DNA from: JACMNW01 sp963708425 | GTDB lineage: Bacteria; Pseudomonadota; Alphaproteobacteria; Rhodobacterales; Rhodobacteraceae | DNA: 64,000 nt | Direction of reading: 5' to 3' | Assembly: GCA_963708425.1 (NCBI GenBank) | Contig: OY970206.1 | Span: 1,302,001-1,366,000 of the forward strand | Shown: positions 1-8,323 of the stretch, one piece after another | Position numbering within the stretch: the first letter of the stretch is position 1 | Layout: every line of letters begins with the position of its first letter | Position numbers and translations under genes: made by a program | The notes under the pieces: generated by a model | Database searches by the model: none | Told to the model about the DNA's origin: nothing | What the model saw: the letters and a program-made list of their open reading frames with translations, nothing else

Positions 1-52
1 TGACGTCGTGCCCGGTGGCGGGATCTTTGGGGTTTTGATCTGTGTCCTGCAC
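1..52 (-). CDS. 5' end of a truncated CDS (possibly uvrC)
   Basis: A GTG codon (complement of 50-52) opens a frame that runs without a stop to the window edge; 17 codons are visible, beginning VQDTDQNPKDPATGHDV. A TAA lies in frame five codons upstream, so no earlier start is possible, and an AAGG about 9 nt upstream could be the ribosome-binding site. I recall that in Rhodobacteraceae a FolM-like SDR gene often precedes uvrC, and UvrC proteins of this group begin with a short variable tail ending in a TGH-type motif, so UvrC (excinuclease ABC subunit C) is a reasonable guess. The visible peptide is too short to prove it. Confidence 0.4.
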   Translation of the reverse strand, partial: MQDTDQNPKDPATGHDV

Positions 53-364
53 GTTTGAGATGCCTTACTGGATGTCGTCGATTCCCCGCCTTGGCTGCTA
101 TGATATTTAGCCGGGGGCAAGAGAAAAGCTGTCCACGGTTTCTGGGGATAACTCTGCGCAAAACATTCTGGGAGAGGGGATTTTTCCTTGTTTTTGGCCC
201 CCTTCGACGATCTGCCTAATTTTTAGGCACTTTATTAAGATATTGATTTTATTGGAAAGAATATCATCCACACGGGAAAGGCCTGCATAATCAAAGGTTT
301 CTATGACGAGATTGTAACGCCGATTGAGTAAGTGCACAACTTGGCCGGGTTAGGTTGTTTGGGG
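53..364. other. Non-coding spacer with DnaA-box-like sites
   Basis: No convincing gene is visible. A 76-codon minus frame (107-337) has no family resemblance and atypical composition. The middle part (about 220-265) is AT-rich. Two sites are one base from the DnaA box TTATCCACA: TTATCCCCA on the minus strand (143-151) and TCATCCACA on the plus strand (264-272). It probably holds the promoter of the truncated gene at 1-52 and the 3' end of the SDR transcript. Confidence 0.35.
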
Positions 365-1141
365 CTATTCCGGGCCTAGAACGTCCGGGGTTTTCCAGGC
401 CAGATGCTGTCCGCCATCGACGCAGAGCAGTTGGCCGGTAACCGCGGGCGCATCAAGGAAAAAACCCAAGGCGGCAGTGATGTCGGCAGGGTCTGCGCCG
501 CGCTGCAGGATGGTCGCGGCGCGCTGCCTTGTGAAGTGATCCAGCGACTGGCGGGTGCCCTGCAAGGTGGGGCCGGGACCGATGGCATTGACGCGGATAT
601 GCGGGGCAAGCGCTTGGGCGGTGGTTTGGGTCAGCGCCCACAAGGCCATTTTGGCCAGTGTGTAGGACATGAATTCGGGCGTTGGTTTGCGGACGCGCTG
701 GTCGATCATGTTGAGGATCAGGGCTTGGGCTGTGGGTTCACTGTTGGCATCGGGTTCGGCTTGGGGGGCTTGGGCGGCGAAGACTTGAGTCAGGACGAAC
801 GGCGCGCGCAGGTTGCTTTCGATGTGACGGTCCCACGAGGTGCGGGTGGCGGTGGTGATGGTGTCATATTCAAAGATCGAGGCGTTGTTGATCAGGATGG
901 TCAGCGGGCCGCCAAGGGCTTGGGTGGCGCGCGGGATCAGAGTGGCGGTTTCAGCCTCGACCAGCAGATCGGCTTGCAGGGCTACGGCGCGGCGGCCCAG
1001 GGCGGTGATTTCGGAAACCACCGCGTCGGCTTCGGGTTTTGATGACGCATAGTGCACGGCGATATCGTAGCCACGGCCCGCTAAGTACAGCGCCATTGCG
1101 CGGCCCAGCCGTGTGCCTGCGCCGGTGATCAAAGCGCGCAT
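365..1141 (-). CDS. SDR family oxidoreductase (FolM/pteridine-reductase-like)
   Basis: A 258-aa classical short-chain dehydrogenase. The Rossmann motif TGAGTRLG sits at the N-terminus, NNAS near residue 85, the YxxxK active site in 'SYTLAK', and the PGP motif after it. The RLG variant of the glycine motif and the 'NNASIFE' segment are typical of the pteridine reductase/dihydromonapterin reductase (FolM) branch, which reduces pterins with NADPH in the cytoplasm. It is last in a minus-strand run after the S49 peptidase and the small zinc-ribbon protein, separated from the latter by 3 bp. Substrate is inferred from the family only. Confidence 0.8.
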   Translation of the reverse strand: MRALITGAGTRLGRAMALYLAGRGYDIAVHYASSKPEADAVVSEITALGRRAVALQADLLVEAETATLIPRATQALGGPLTILINNASIFEYDTITTATRTSWDRHIESNLRAPFVLTQVFAAQAPQAEPDANSEPTAQALILNMIDQRVRKPTPEFMSYTLAKMALWALTQTTAQALAPHIRVNAIGPGPTLQGTRQSLDHFTRQRAATILQRGADPADITAALGFFLDAPAVTGQLLCVDGGQHLAWKTPDVLGPE

Positions 1142-1144
1142 GGG

Positions 1145-1321
1145 TCAGCCCTCTTTGCTACAGATGCAATCGCCCTTGCCGATCAGGTGGCGGCCGCATT
1201 TGGGGCAGGTTTTGGGGCGCAGTTTTGATCGTTTGCCAAGCGGCCCCGGAAAGCGCAGGCGACCGAACAGGGCCAGCGCGCCCATCGCGATGAGGAACAG
1301 CAGGATGATTTTGGTCAGCAT
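1145..1321 (-). CDS. Small zinc-ribbon membrane protein
   Basis: A 58-aa protein. The start chosen is the ATG at 1321, 1 bp after the stop of the S49 peptidase gene; a longer frame starting at 1363 would overlap that gene. One hydrophobic segment (MLTKIILLFLIAMGALALF) is followed by a basic stretch and a zinc-ribbon-like CPKCG...CIC motif. It is probably a single-pass inner membrane protein with a cytoplasmic metal-binding tail. I do not recognise a named family. Tight linkage to the peptidase suggests co-transcription. Confidence 0.7.
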   Translation of the reverse strand: MLTKIILLFLIAMGALALFGRLRFPGPLGKRSKLRPKTCPKCGRHLIGKGDCICSKEG

Positions 1322-1322
1322 G

Positions 1323-2120
1323 TCATAACCCGTACCTTGACCAAAGCGCGCGGTCTTCGACACCAGACAGGGCGGCTTGCGTTACTTCAAGACCAAAGCG
1401 TTGCGCAAGGGATCGGCGCTGGCCGTAGGGCACCAACCGCACCTTATCGCCGTACAGCGCCTTCAGCTTTGGCACCAGATGGCCGATGCCGTCGGCCAGC
1501 CCCAGATCAACGCCGCCCTGGCCAACCCAGACATCGGCGTTGAACAGATCGGCGTCGGCCTTAAGACGTGCGCCACGCCGCGCCTTCACATGTTCGATAA
1601 ACGCATTGTGGATCGGGGTTTGCAGGGCGCGCAGGCGTTCCACGTCTTCGGGTTTTTGCGGCAAAAACGGGTCGGCGAGGCTTTTCGATTTGCCCGCAGT
1701 GATGACGCGGCGTTCAACGCCCTGTTTGGCCATCAGTTCGGGGAAGCCGAAGCTGGCGAAAATGACACCGATGGAGCCGACAATGGATGAGTTATCGACC
1801 CAGATCTTATCGGCAGCACAGGCCAGCCAGTAGCCACCGGAAGCCGCGACATCTTCGACAAAGGCGTGCACCTCGATGCCCTTTTCATCGGCCAAGCGGC
1901 GGATGCGGGCGGCGATCAGCGATGATTGCACGGCAGAGCCGCCGGGTGAGTTGATCACCAGCGCCACAGCGGCAGGTTTGCCGCGTGAAAAGGCTTTTTC
2001 GATCAATGGGGCAAGCCCGACATCTGACAGACCAAGGCGCGCGGAGGCGGCGATGGTGCCTTGCAGTCGGATCACCGGCACAAGGGGCCGTTTTGTCAAG
2101 AAGGGGATGAAGCGTTTCAT
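1323..2120 (-). CDS. S49 family peptidase (SppA/SohB-like)
   Basis: A 265-aa S49 serine protease of the short single-domain type. The ATG at 2120 is preferred because the residues upstream of it show no homology and the frame would run into the divergent LysR gene. The nucleophile is Ser94 in 'ASGGYW' and the general base is most likely Lys146 in 'GKSKS'; the 52-residue spacing equals that of the Ser/Lys dyad in Bacillus SppA. 'SPGG' and 'GSIGVI' are family motifs. No clear N-terminal membrane anchor is seen, so it may be membrane-associated or cytoplasmic. Members degrade signal peptides or membrane protein fragments. Confidence 0.85.
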   Translation of the reverse strand: MKRFIPFLTKRPLVPVIRLQGTIAASARLGLSDVGLAPLIEKAFSRGKPAAVALVINSPGGSAVQSSLIAARIRRLADEKGIEVHAFVEDVAASGGYWLACAADKIWVDNSSIVGSIGVIFASFGFPELMAKQGVERRVITAGKSKSLADPFLPQKPEDVERLRALQTPIHNAFIEHVKARRGARLKADADLFNADVWVGQGGVDLGLADGIGHLVPKLKALYGDKVRLVPYGQRRSLAQRFGLEVTQAALSGVEDRALWSRYGL

Positions 2121-2199
2121 ATGCACCGACTTAGGCCGCAAACCTGCGTTCAACAAGCCTTCGGTTGCCGCTGCGCGCATTTGCGGGCACAAGATTGCG

Positions 2200-3093
2200 A
2201 TGATCGACAAGCTGGAAATGTTCATCGCCCTAGCAAATGAACGGCATTTTGGCCGGGCAGCGGATGTTTGCGGGGTAACGCAGCCAACACTTTCGTCGGC
2301 GATCAAGCAGTTGGAAGACCAGCTTGGCGTGCAATTGGTGTTTCGCGGATCGCGCTTTCAGGGGCTGACGCCCGAAGGCCTGCGCGTGCTGGATTGGGCG
2401 CGGCGCATTGCGGGCGATGCGCGCGCGCTGAAGGACGAAATGCGGGCGGTGCGGGCCGGGCTTTCGGGCAATCTGCGGTTGGGGGTTATTCCGACCGCCC
2501 TGCCGATGGTGGCTGATTTGACCGCACCGTTTATTGCGCGCCATCCGAATGTGCGGGTGACGGTTCTGTCGCGCACTAGCGCCGAGATTTTGGCGGGGAT
2601 TGAACGGCTGGAATTGGACGCAGGCATTACCTATCTGGATAACGAGCCGCTGGGCCGGGTCACGACAGTGCCGCTTTATGCCGAGTTTTACCGGCTGCTG
2701 TGCTTGCCCGGATCGCCACTGTCTGACCGCAAGCAAGTGACCTGGGCCGAGTTGGGTGGACTGTCTTTGTGCCTGCTGACCAGCGATATGCAGAACCGGC
2801 GGATCGTCTCGCAGCACCTGACGGAAGCCGGGATTACCGTGCAGCCATCGGTCGAATCTAATTCGACCATCACCTTGATCGCGCATGTGATGTCGGGGCA
2901 TTGGGCCAGTATTCTGCCGAAGAAGCTGGCCGATCTGTTTTCTGCTGGCGGGCAATTGTGCGCGATACCGATTGTGGCACCCGAGGCCGAACATCTGGTC
3001 GGCCTGATTGCAGCCCACCGTGAGCCGCACACGCCGATTTTGGCGGCGCTGCTGGATGCCGCGCGGCGGATGGCGGAAGTGAAGGCGAACTAG
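2200..3093 (+). CDS. fdsR: LysR-type regulator of the formate dehydrogenase operon
   Basis: A 297-aa LysR family protein. The N-terminal winged helix-turn-helix contains 'NERHFGRAADVCGVTQPTLSS', and a periplasmic-binding-protein-like effector domain starts near residue 90. The ATG at 2200 is chosen because the LysR domain begins right after it; the frame stays open upstream to 1876 but without similarity. It is divergent from the S49 peptidase gene (79 bp apart) and precedes the fds operon on the same strand, as FdsR does in other bacteria. It is likely to sense formate or a related metabolite and to act on the paired palindromes at 3359-3414. Confidence 0.85.
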   Translation: MIDKLEMFIALANERHFGRAADVCGVTQPTLSSAIKQLEDQLGVQLVFRGSRFQGLTPEGLRVLDWARRIAGDARALKDEMRAVRAGLSGNLRLGVIPTALPMVADLTAPFIARHPNVRVTVLSRTSAEILAGIERLELDAGITYLDNEPLGRVTTVPLYAEFYRLLCLPGSPLSDRKQVTWAELGGLSLCLLTSDMQNRRIVSQHLTEAGITVQPSVESNSTITLIAHVMSGHWASILPKKLADLFSAGGQLCAIPIVAPEAEHLVGLIAAHREPHTPILAALLDAARRMAEVKAN

Positions 3094-3129
3094 TTCTGAC
3101 TTTGGGCCGATAAGTTTTCTTCTGACTTC

Positions 3130-3323
3130 GGGCCGAGACGGAAACTCTCCAGTGAAGAGTTTTCCGGGCCGTTGCCCATAAGGCGTGAGCCGTTGGGCAA
3201 GGGAGGTTGGGCAGTGTGCCGTGGTTGGTAAATCAGGGCGCGCTTGCCTGGGCTGGTGCGAGAATCGCGCCTGCCGGTGGCAGGCAGGCGCGGCCTGATT
3301 TGACGCGTGTCAAATCCGGCAAG
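3130..3323 (+). repeat. Dispersed structured intergenic repeat, copy 1
   Basis: First of three copies in the window. Order of elements: GGGCCGA; a hairpin (GGAAACTCT pairing with AGAGTTTTCC, one bulged T, loop CCAGTGA); CGGGCCGTTGCC; a second hairpin (TTGCCC with GGGCAA around AGGC/GCC); the conserved run GGGAGGTTGGGC; a long stem AAATCAGG with CCTGATTT enclosing GC-rich arms; and the palindrome TTTGAC-GCGT-GTCAAA. It starts 37 bp after the regulator stop and ends just upstream of the fdsG promoter. The 17-bp segment holding GGGCCGA is also present once more immediately upstream (3094-3110). Function unknown. Confidence 0.85.
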
Positions 3324-3358
3324 AGGCGGTGACTTTCTGCGGCGTGCTTGGCTGGCGT

Positions 3359-3414
3359 ATTGATAGCTTTTGTCTATCAATCAACGGCACATCACTATTG
3401 ATTTGCCTATCAAT
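3359..3414 (+). promoter_or_regulatory. Paired LysR-type operator sites upstream of fdsG
   Basis: Two inverted repeats share the core ATTGAT/ATCAAT. Site 1 is ATTGATAG, 7-nt spacer, CTATCAAT (3359-3381, perfect). Site 2 is ATTGAT, 6-nt spacer, ATCAAT (3397-3414). Their centres are about 35 bp apart, on the same order as the tandem recognition and activation half-sites of LysR regulators. They lie 40-95 bp upstream of the fdsG start, next to the LysR gene, so they are the best candidates for the regulator's binding sites. Confidence 0.7.
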
Positions 3415-3453
3415 CGGCGTAGAACAATTTCAGCCAACCAAAGGAAAGCCAGA

Positions 3454-3924
3454 ATGCAGGGCAACGCCGCTCAACTTGCTCAGGTCGAAGATATTCTTGC
3501 GGCCCATTCCGGCATGGAAGGGCCGCTTTTGCCTATTCTTCACGCGCTGCAGGCAGAATTTGGCCATGTGCCGCAAGATGCGCTGCCGGTGATAGCGAAA
3601 TCGCTGAACCTAAGCCGTGCCGAAGTGCATGGTGTGATGAGCTTTTACCATGATTTCCGCACAGAACCTGCGGGCCGCCACGTGGTGAAAATGTGCCGGG
3701 CAGAGGCCTGTCAGGCGATGGGCGCAGACCGGGTCGCGGCCCATGCGCAGGCGGCCTTGGGGGTGGATTGGCACGGCACTACGGCGGATGGTGCAGTGAC
3801 GTTGGAGCCGATTTTCTGCCTTGGTCTGTGCGCTTGTGCCCCCGCCGCGATGGTGGATGGCAAGATTGTGGGTCGGGTCGATGAAGACCGTTTCGATGCG
3901 TTGATTGCAGGGGTGCGGGCATGA
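3454..3924 (+). CDS. fdsG: Formate dehydrogenase gamma subunit FdsG
   Basis: A 156-aa NuoE-like subunit with a thioredoxin-like fold holding one [2Fe-2S] cluster: Cys81-x4-Cys86 and Cys122-x3-Cys126. The ATG at 3454 is preceded by AAGGAAAG; the upstream in-frame extension would run through the operator region and is rejected. FdsG works with FdsB in the cytoplasmic diaphorase part of the NAD-dependent molybdenum formate dehydrogenase, passing electrons from FdsA to FMN and NAD. The stop overlaps fdsB by 4 bp (ATGA), indicating translational coupling. Confidence 0.95.
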   Translation: MQGNAAQLAQVEDILAAHSGMEGPLLPILHALQAEFGHVPQDALPVIAKSLNLSRAEVHGVMSFYHDFRTEPAGRHVVKMCRAEACQAMGADRVAAHAQAALGVDWHGTTADGAVTLEPIFCLGLCACAPAAMVDGKIVGRVDEDRFDALIAGVRA

Positions 3925-5447
3925 AGATTTACCTTCCCCTTGATGCGGCGGCGAAAGCACTGGGTGCCGATGATGTGGCGGCGGCGATTATGGCCGAGGC
4001 TGCACGGCGCGGTGTGGCAGTGGAATTGGTGCGCAACGGATCGCGCGGCATGGTCTGGCTGGAGCCGCTGGCCGAAGTGGTGACGCCTGCGGGCCGGATG
4101 GCGTTTGGGCCAATGACGCCGGCCGATGTAGCGGGGCTGTTTGGCGATCTGGCAGTGCACCCCAAGGCTTTGGGGTTGACCGATGATCTGCCGTGGATGC
4201 GTGGGCAAACCCGGCTGACGTTCGCGCGGGTCGGGGTGATTGATCCGCTGTCGGTGGCTGATTACCGCGATCATGGCGGGTTGGTTGGATTGCAGCGCGC
4301 GCTTGGCTTGGGGCCAGAGGCGGTTGTTACCGAAGTGACCGACAGTGGTTTGCGTGGGCGCGGCGGGGCGGGCTTTCCGACGGGCATCAAGTGGAAGACC
4401 GTGGCGGGGGCTAAGGCCGACCGGAAGTATATTGTCTGCAACGCCGATGAAGGCGATAGCGGCACCTTTGCCGACCGGATGCTGATGGAGGGTGATCCCT
4501 TTACATTGATTGAAGGGATGATCATCGCGGGCATCGCCGTAGGGGCGACCAAGGGATTTGTGTACATTCGTTCGGAATACCCAGACGCGATTGATGTGAT
4601 GCAAAGGGCGGTTGTTCTGGCGCGGACTGCGGGCATTCTTGGCGGGTCTGTGATGGGCACGGTCTATGCCTTCGATATCGAAATTCGCGTCGGGGCTGGA
4701 GCCTATGTTTGTGGCGAGGAAACCTCGCTTTTGAACAGCCTCGAGGGCAAGCGCGGCGTGGTTCGGGCGAAGCCGCCATTGCCGGCGCTGGAGGGGTTTC
4801 TGGGCAAACCGACGGTGGTGAACAACGTGATTTCACTGGCAACCGTGCCGGTGATTTTGGAGCGTGGGGCGGCGTTTTACAAGAATTTTGGCATTGGCCG
4901 GTCGCGGGGTACGATACCTTTGCAGATCGCCGGCAACGTGGCGCGCGGGGGCCTTTATGAAGCGGCGTTCGGGCTGACGCTGGCGCAGATTATTGATGAC
5001 ATTGCGGGGGGTTGTGCGACAGGGCGGCCAGTGAAAGCGGTGCAGGTTGGTGGGCCTTTGGGGGCGTACTTCCCGCGCGCGATGTTCGATGTGCCGTTCG
5101 GGTACGAGGAATATGCGGGCAAGGACGGGCTGATTGGCCATGCCGGGATCGTGGTGTTTGATGACAGCGCGGATATGCTGAAACAGGCGCGGTTCGCGAT
5201 GGAATTTTGCGCGATTGAAAGCTGTGGCAAATGCACGCCGTGCCGGATTGGGGCGGTGCGCGGGGTGGAAACGGTGGATCGGATCGCGCGCGGTGACATG
5301 GCTGCGATTCCGCTGCTGACGGATCTTTGCAACACGATGAAGGCGGGGTCGCTGTGCGCATTGGGGGGCTTTACGCCCTATCCGGTCATGTCGGCACTGA
5401 CGCATTTTCCAGATGACTTTTCCCGTATGAAGGAAGCCGCCGAATGA
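3921..5447 (+). CDS. fdsB: Formate dehydrogenase beta subunit FdsB
   Basis: A 508-aa NuoF-like flavoprotein. 'GRGGAGFPTG' marks the FMN/NADH site, and 'ESCGKCTPCRIG' with a later Cys in 'GSLCALGG' bind a [4Fe-4S] cluster. The N-terminal 110 residues form an extra domain without cysteines, as in the Fds family. It is the NAD+-reducing subunit: electrons from formate leave through its FMN. It overlaps fdsG and fdsA by 4 bp each. Confidence 0.95.
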   Translation: MKIYLPLDAAAKALGADDVAAAIMAEAARRGVAVELVRNGSRGMVWLEPLAEVVTPAGRMAFGPMTPADVAGLFGDLAVHPKALGLTDDLPWMRGQTRLTFARVGVIDPLSVADYRDHGGLVGLQRALGLGPEAVVTEVTDSGLRGRGGAGFPTGIKWKTVAGAKADRKYIVCNADEGDSGTFADRMLMEGDPFTLIEGMIIAGIAVGATKGFVYIRSEYPDAIDVMQRAVVLARTAGILGGSVMGTVYAFDIEIRVGAGAYVCGEETSLLNSLEGKRGVVRAKPPLPALEGFLGKPTVVNNVISLATVPVILERGAAFYKNFGIGRSRGTIPLQIAGNVARGGLYEAAFGLTLAQIIDDIAGGCATGRPVKAVQVGGPLGAYFPRAMFDVPFGYEEYAGKDGLIGHAGIVVFDDSADMLKQARFAMEFCAIESCGKCTPCRIGAVRGVETVDRIARGDMAAIPLLTDLCNTMKAGSLCALGGFTPYPVMSALTHFPDDFSRMKEAAE

Positions 5448-8323
5448 AAGATTTCATCATCCCGGATCGTGATTTCGGAACGCCGGCAGCAAAAAGCAAA
5501 CAAATGGTCACATTGACCATTGATGGTTTTGATATCACGGTGCCTGAAGGCACCTCGATCATGCGGGCGGCGGCGGAAGCGGGCATTCAGGTGCCTAAGC
5601 TGTGCGCGACCGACAGTGTTGATGCGTTCGGGTCGTGCCGGTTGTGTCTGGTGGAAATTGAAGGCCGGAATGGCACGCCATCAAGCTGCACAACGCCTGT
5701 AGCACCCGGGCTGAAGGTGCATACGCAGAACGCCAAGCTGAAACAGCTGCGGCGCGGGGTGATGGAGCTGTATATCAGCGATCACCCGCTGGATTGCCTG
5801 ACCTGTTCGGCGAATGGCGATTGCGAATTGCAGGATATGGCAGGGGCCGTCGGTCTGCGCGATGTGCGGTATGAGGCGGTTGATACGCATTTCAAGGCGA
5901 AAGATTCCAGTGGCATCGTCAACAAGCAGTGGATGCCGAAAGACGATTCAAACCCCTATTTCACCTATGACCCGGCGAAATGCATTGTCTGCTCACGCTG
6001 CGTGCGCGCCTGTGAAGAGGTGCAGGGCACTTTTGCGCTGACCATCGAAGGGCGCGGGTTCGACAGCCGCGTGTCCTTCGGGATGAAGTCTGATACGGCG
6101 CTGGCATCGGACTGCGTGTCTTGTGGTGCTTGCGTGCAGGCTTGCCCGACCGCAACCTTGCAGGAAAAGTCGATCATCGAGATTGGTACGCCGTCGCATT
6201 CTGTGATCACAACTTGCGCTTATTGTGGGGTTGGTTGCAGTTTCAAGGCGGAAATGCGCGGCGATGAAGTGGTGCGGATGACGCCTTACAAGCACGGCAA
6301 GGCGAACCGGGGCCATTCCTGTGTTAAGGGGCGATTTGCCTACGGTTATGCTAGCCATATCGACCGCATCTTAAACCCGATGATCCGGGAAAACATCAAT
6401 GATCCTTGGGAGGAAGTGTCCTGGCCCGAGGCGATGGCGTTTTCTGCGGCCAAGATGCGCGGCATTCAGGCAAAGTACGGGCGGCAATCGGTGGGTGTGA
6501 TCACGTCAAGCCGTTGCACCAATGAAGAGGCGTATCTGGTTCAGAAACTGACCCGCGCTGTGTTTATGAACAACAACACTGACACTTGTGCGCGGGTGTG
6601 CCATTCGCCCACCGGCTATGGGCTGGGGGCGACGTTTGGCACCTCGGCGGGCACGCAGGACTTTGATTCTGTTGAATATACCGATGTGGTTATCGTCATT
6701 GGGGCAAACCCGACCGATGGCCACCCGGTGTTCGCATCGCGGCTTAAGAAGCGTCTGCGCCAAGGTGCCAAGCTGATCGTGATTGATCCGCGTCGGATTG
6801 ATCTGGTCGATGGCCCGCATGTAAAGGCTTCGCACCATCTGCCCTTGCGGCCCGGCACCAACGTGGCCGTCGTAACCGCATTTGCGCATGTGATCGTGAC
6901 CGAGGGCCTGTATGACGAGGCGTTCATCCGCGAGCGTTGTGATTGGGATGAATTCCAGGACTACGCCGAGTTTGTATCCGACATGCGCCACAGCCCGGAG
7001 TCTATGGAGCTGTTGACCGGCGTTAGAGCCGATGAATTGCGCGCTGCGGCGAGGCTGTTTGCCAAAGGTGGTAATGGTTCGATTTACTATGGGTTGGGTG
7101 TGACCGAACATAGCCAAGGCTCCACCACTGTTATCGCGATTGCCAACCTGGCCATGTTGACCGGTAATATCGGGCGGCCCGGCGTTGGGGTTAACCCCTT
7201 GCGTGGGCAGAATAATGTGCAGGGTTCATGCGATATGGGATCGTTCCCGCATGAATTGCCCGGCTACCGCCATGTCAGCAATGACGCGGTGCGCGACGTG
7301 TTTGAATCGATGTGGGGCGTGAAGATTGATAACGAGCCTGGCCTGCGCATTCCCAATATGTTGGATGCTGCGGTCGAAGGTACGTTCCGCGGGATTTACA
7401 TCCAAGGCGAAGACATTCTGCAATCTGATCCCGATACCAAGCACGTGGCGGCGGGTCTTGCGGCGATGGATTGCGTTATCGTGCATGACCTGTTCCTGAA
7501 CGAAACAGCCAACTACGCGCATGTGTTCCTGCCCGGATCGACGTTCCTTGAAAAGGACGGCACCTTTACCAACGCCGAACGCCGCATCAACCGCGTGCGC
7601 AAGGTGATGGCGCCGCGCAATGGCTATGCCGATTGGGAAGTAACGCAGTTGCTGGCCAATGCGTTTGGTGCCGGGTGGACATATACCCATCCGTCGCAAA
7701 TCATGGATGAAATAGCGATCCTGACCCCGTCGTTTGCCGGTGTTTCCTATGAAAAGCTGGAGACCATGGGATCGGTGCAATGGCCGTGCAATGAAAAGGC
7801 CCCGGAAGGCACGCCTTTGATGCATATCGACGGTTTTGTGCGCGGCAAAGGCAAGTTCATCGTCACCGAATACGTGCCGACGGATGAAAAGACCGGGCCA
7901 CGCTTCCCGCTTTTGCTAACAACCGGTAGGATACTGTCGCAATACAACGTCGGCGCGCAAACTCGGCGCACAGCGAATGTGGTTTGGCATGACGAAGACG
8001 TGCTGGAAATTCATCCGCATGATGCCGAAGTACGTGGCGTGAAAGACCGGGATTGGGTTCGTTTGGCTTCGCGTTCTGGCGATACTTCGCTTCGGGCGCA
8101 GATTACGGACCGGGTATCGCCCGGCGTGGTTTACACGACATTCCACCACCCGGATACGCAGGCCAATGTGATTACTACTGATTATTCAGATTGGGCGACC
8201 AACTGCCCCGAATACAAGGTGACAGCGGTGCAGGTTAGCCCGTCAAACGGCCCGACGGAATGGCAACAGGATTACAACGCACAGGCGGCATTGGCGCGCC
8301 GGATCTTGCCCGCGGCAGAGTGA
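5444..8323 (+). CDS. fdsA: Formate dehydrogenase alpha subunit FdsA
   Basis: A 959-aa catalytic subunit of the bis-MGD molybdenum formate dehydrogenase (formate to CO2, cytoplasmic). Visible clusters: N-terminal [2Fe-2S] at Cys54, 65, 68 and 82; a His114/Cys118/121/127 cluster; two ferredoxin clusters at Cys180/183/186/190 and Cys224/227/230/234; and a [4Fe-4S] at Cys258/261/265/293. The molybdenum ligand is Cys386 followed by His387 in 'ARVCHSPT', at the same numbers I recall for the Rhodobacter capsulatus enzyme. It is a cysteine, not a selenocysteine, enzyme. The C-terminus is a MoCo-dinucleotide-binding domain. Confidence 0.97.
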   Translation: MKDFIIPDRDFGTPAAKSKQMVTLTIDGFDITVPEGTSIMRAAAEAGIQVPKLCATDSVDAFGSCRLCLVEIEGRNGTPSSCTTPVAPGLKVHTQNAKLKQLRRGVMELYISDHPLDCLTCSANGDCELQDMAGAVGLRDVRYEAVDTHFKAKDSSGIVNKQWMPKDDSNPYFTYDPAKCIVCSRCVRACEEVQGTFALTIEGRGFDSRVSFGMKSDTALASDCVSCGACVQACPTATLQEKSIIEIGTPSHSVITTCAYCGVGCSFKAEMRGDEVVRMTPYKHGKANRGHSCVKGRFAYGYASHIDRILNPMIRENINDPWEEVSWPEAMAFSAAKMRGIQAKYGRQSVGVITSSRCTNEEAYLVQKLTRAVFMNNNTDTCARVCHSPTGYGLGATFGTSAGTQDFDSVEYTDVVIVIGANPTDGHPVFASRLKKRLRQGAKLIVIDPRRIDLVDGPHVKASHHLPLRPGTNVAVVTAFAHVIVTEGLYDEAFIRERCDWDEFQDYAEFVSDMRHSPESMELLTGVRADELRAAARLFAKGGNGSIYYGLGVTEHSQGSTTVIAIANLAMLTGNIGRPGVGVNPLRGQNNVQGSCDMGSFPHELPGYRHVSNDAVRDVFESMWGVKIDNEPGLRIPNMLDAAVEGTFRGIYIQGEDILQSDPDTKHVAAGLAAMDCVIVHDLFLNETANYAHVFLPGSTFLEKDGTFTNAERRINRVRKVMAPRNGYADWEVTQLLANAFGAGWTYTHPSQIMDEIAILTPSFAGVSYEKLETMGSVQWPCNEKAPEGTPLMHIDGFVRGKGKFIVTEYVPTDEKTGPRFPLLLTTGRILSQYNVGAQTRRTANVVWHDEDVLEIHPHDAEVRGVKDRDWVRLASRSGDTSLRAQITDRVSPGVVYTTFHHPDTQANVITTDYSDWATNCPEYKVTAVQVSPSNGPTEWQQDYNAQAALARRILPAAE

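Noticed and set aside
143..272. Replication origin
   Set aside because: Only two imperfect DnaA boxes and no typical origin neighbours (hemE, parAB, gidA) in the window; kept only as a low-interest note.
107..337. 76-codon minus-strand ORF
   Set aside because: No family resemblance, atypical composition, overlaps the AT-rich regulatory-looking spacer, and no good ribosome-binding site.
404..1042. 212-codon plus-strand ORF opposite the SDR gene
   Set aside because: Antisense shadow of a clearly recognisable SDR; Gly/Gln-rich nonsense.
1876..2199. N-terminal extension of the LysR gene
   Set aside because: Antisense to the S49 peptidase; the LysR domain starts at ATG 2200.
3090..3380. 96-codon minus ORF across repeat copy 1
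   Set aside because: Reads through the structured repeat; similar peptides arise from copies 2 and 3 because the DNA repeats, not because a protein is conserved.
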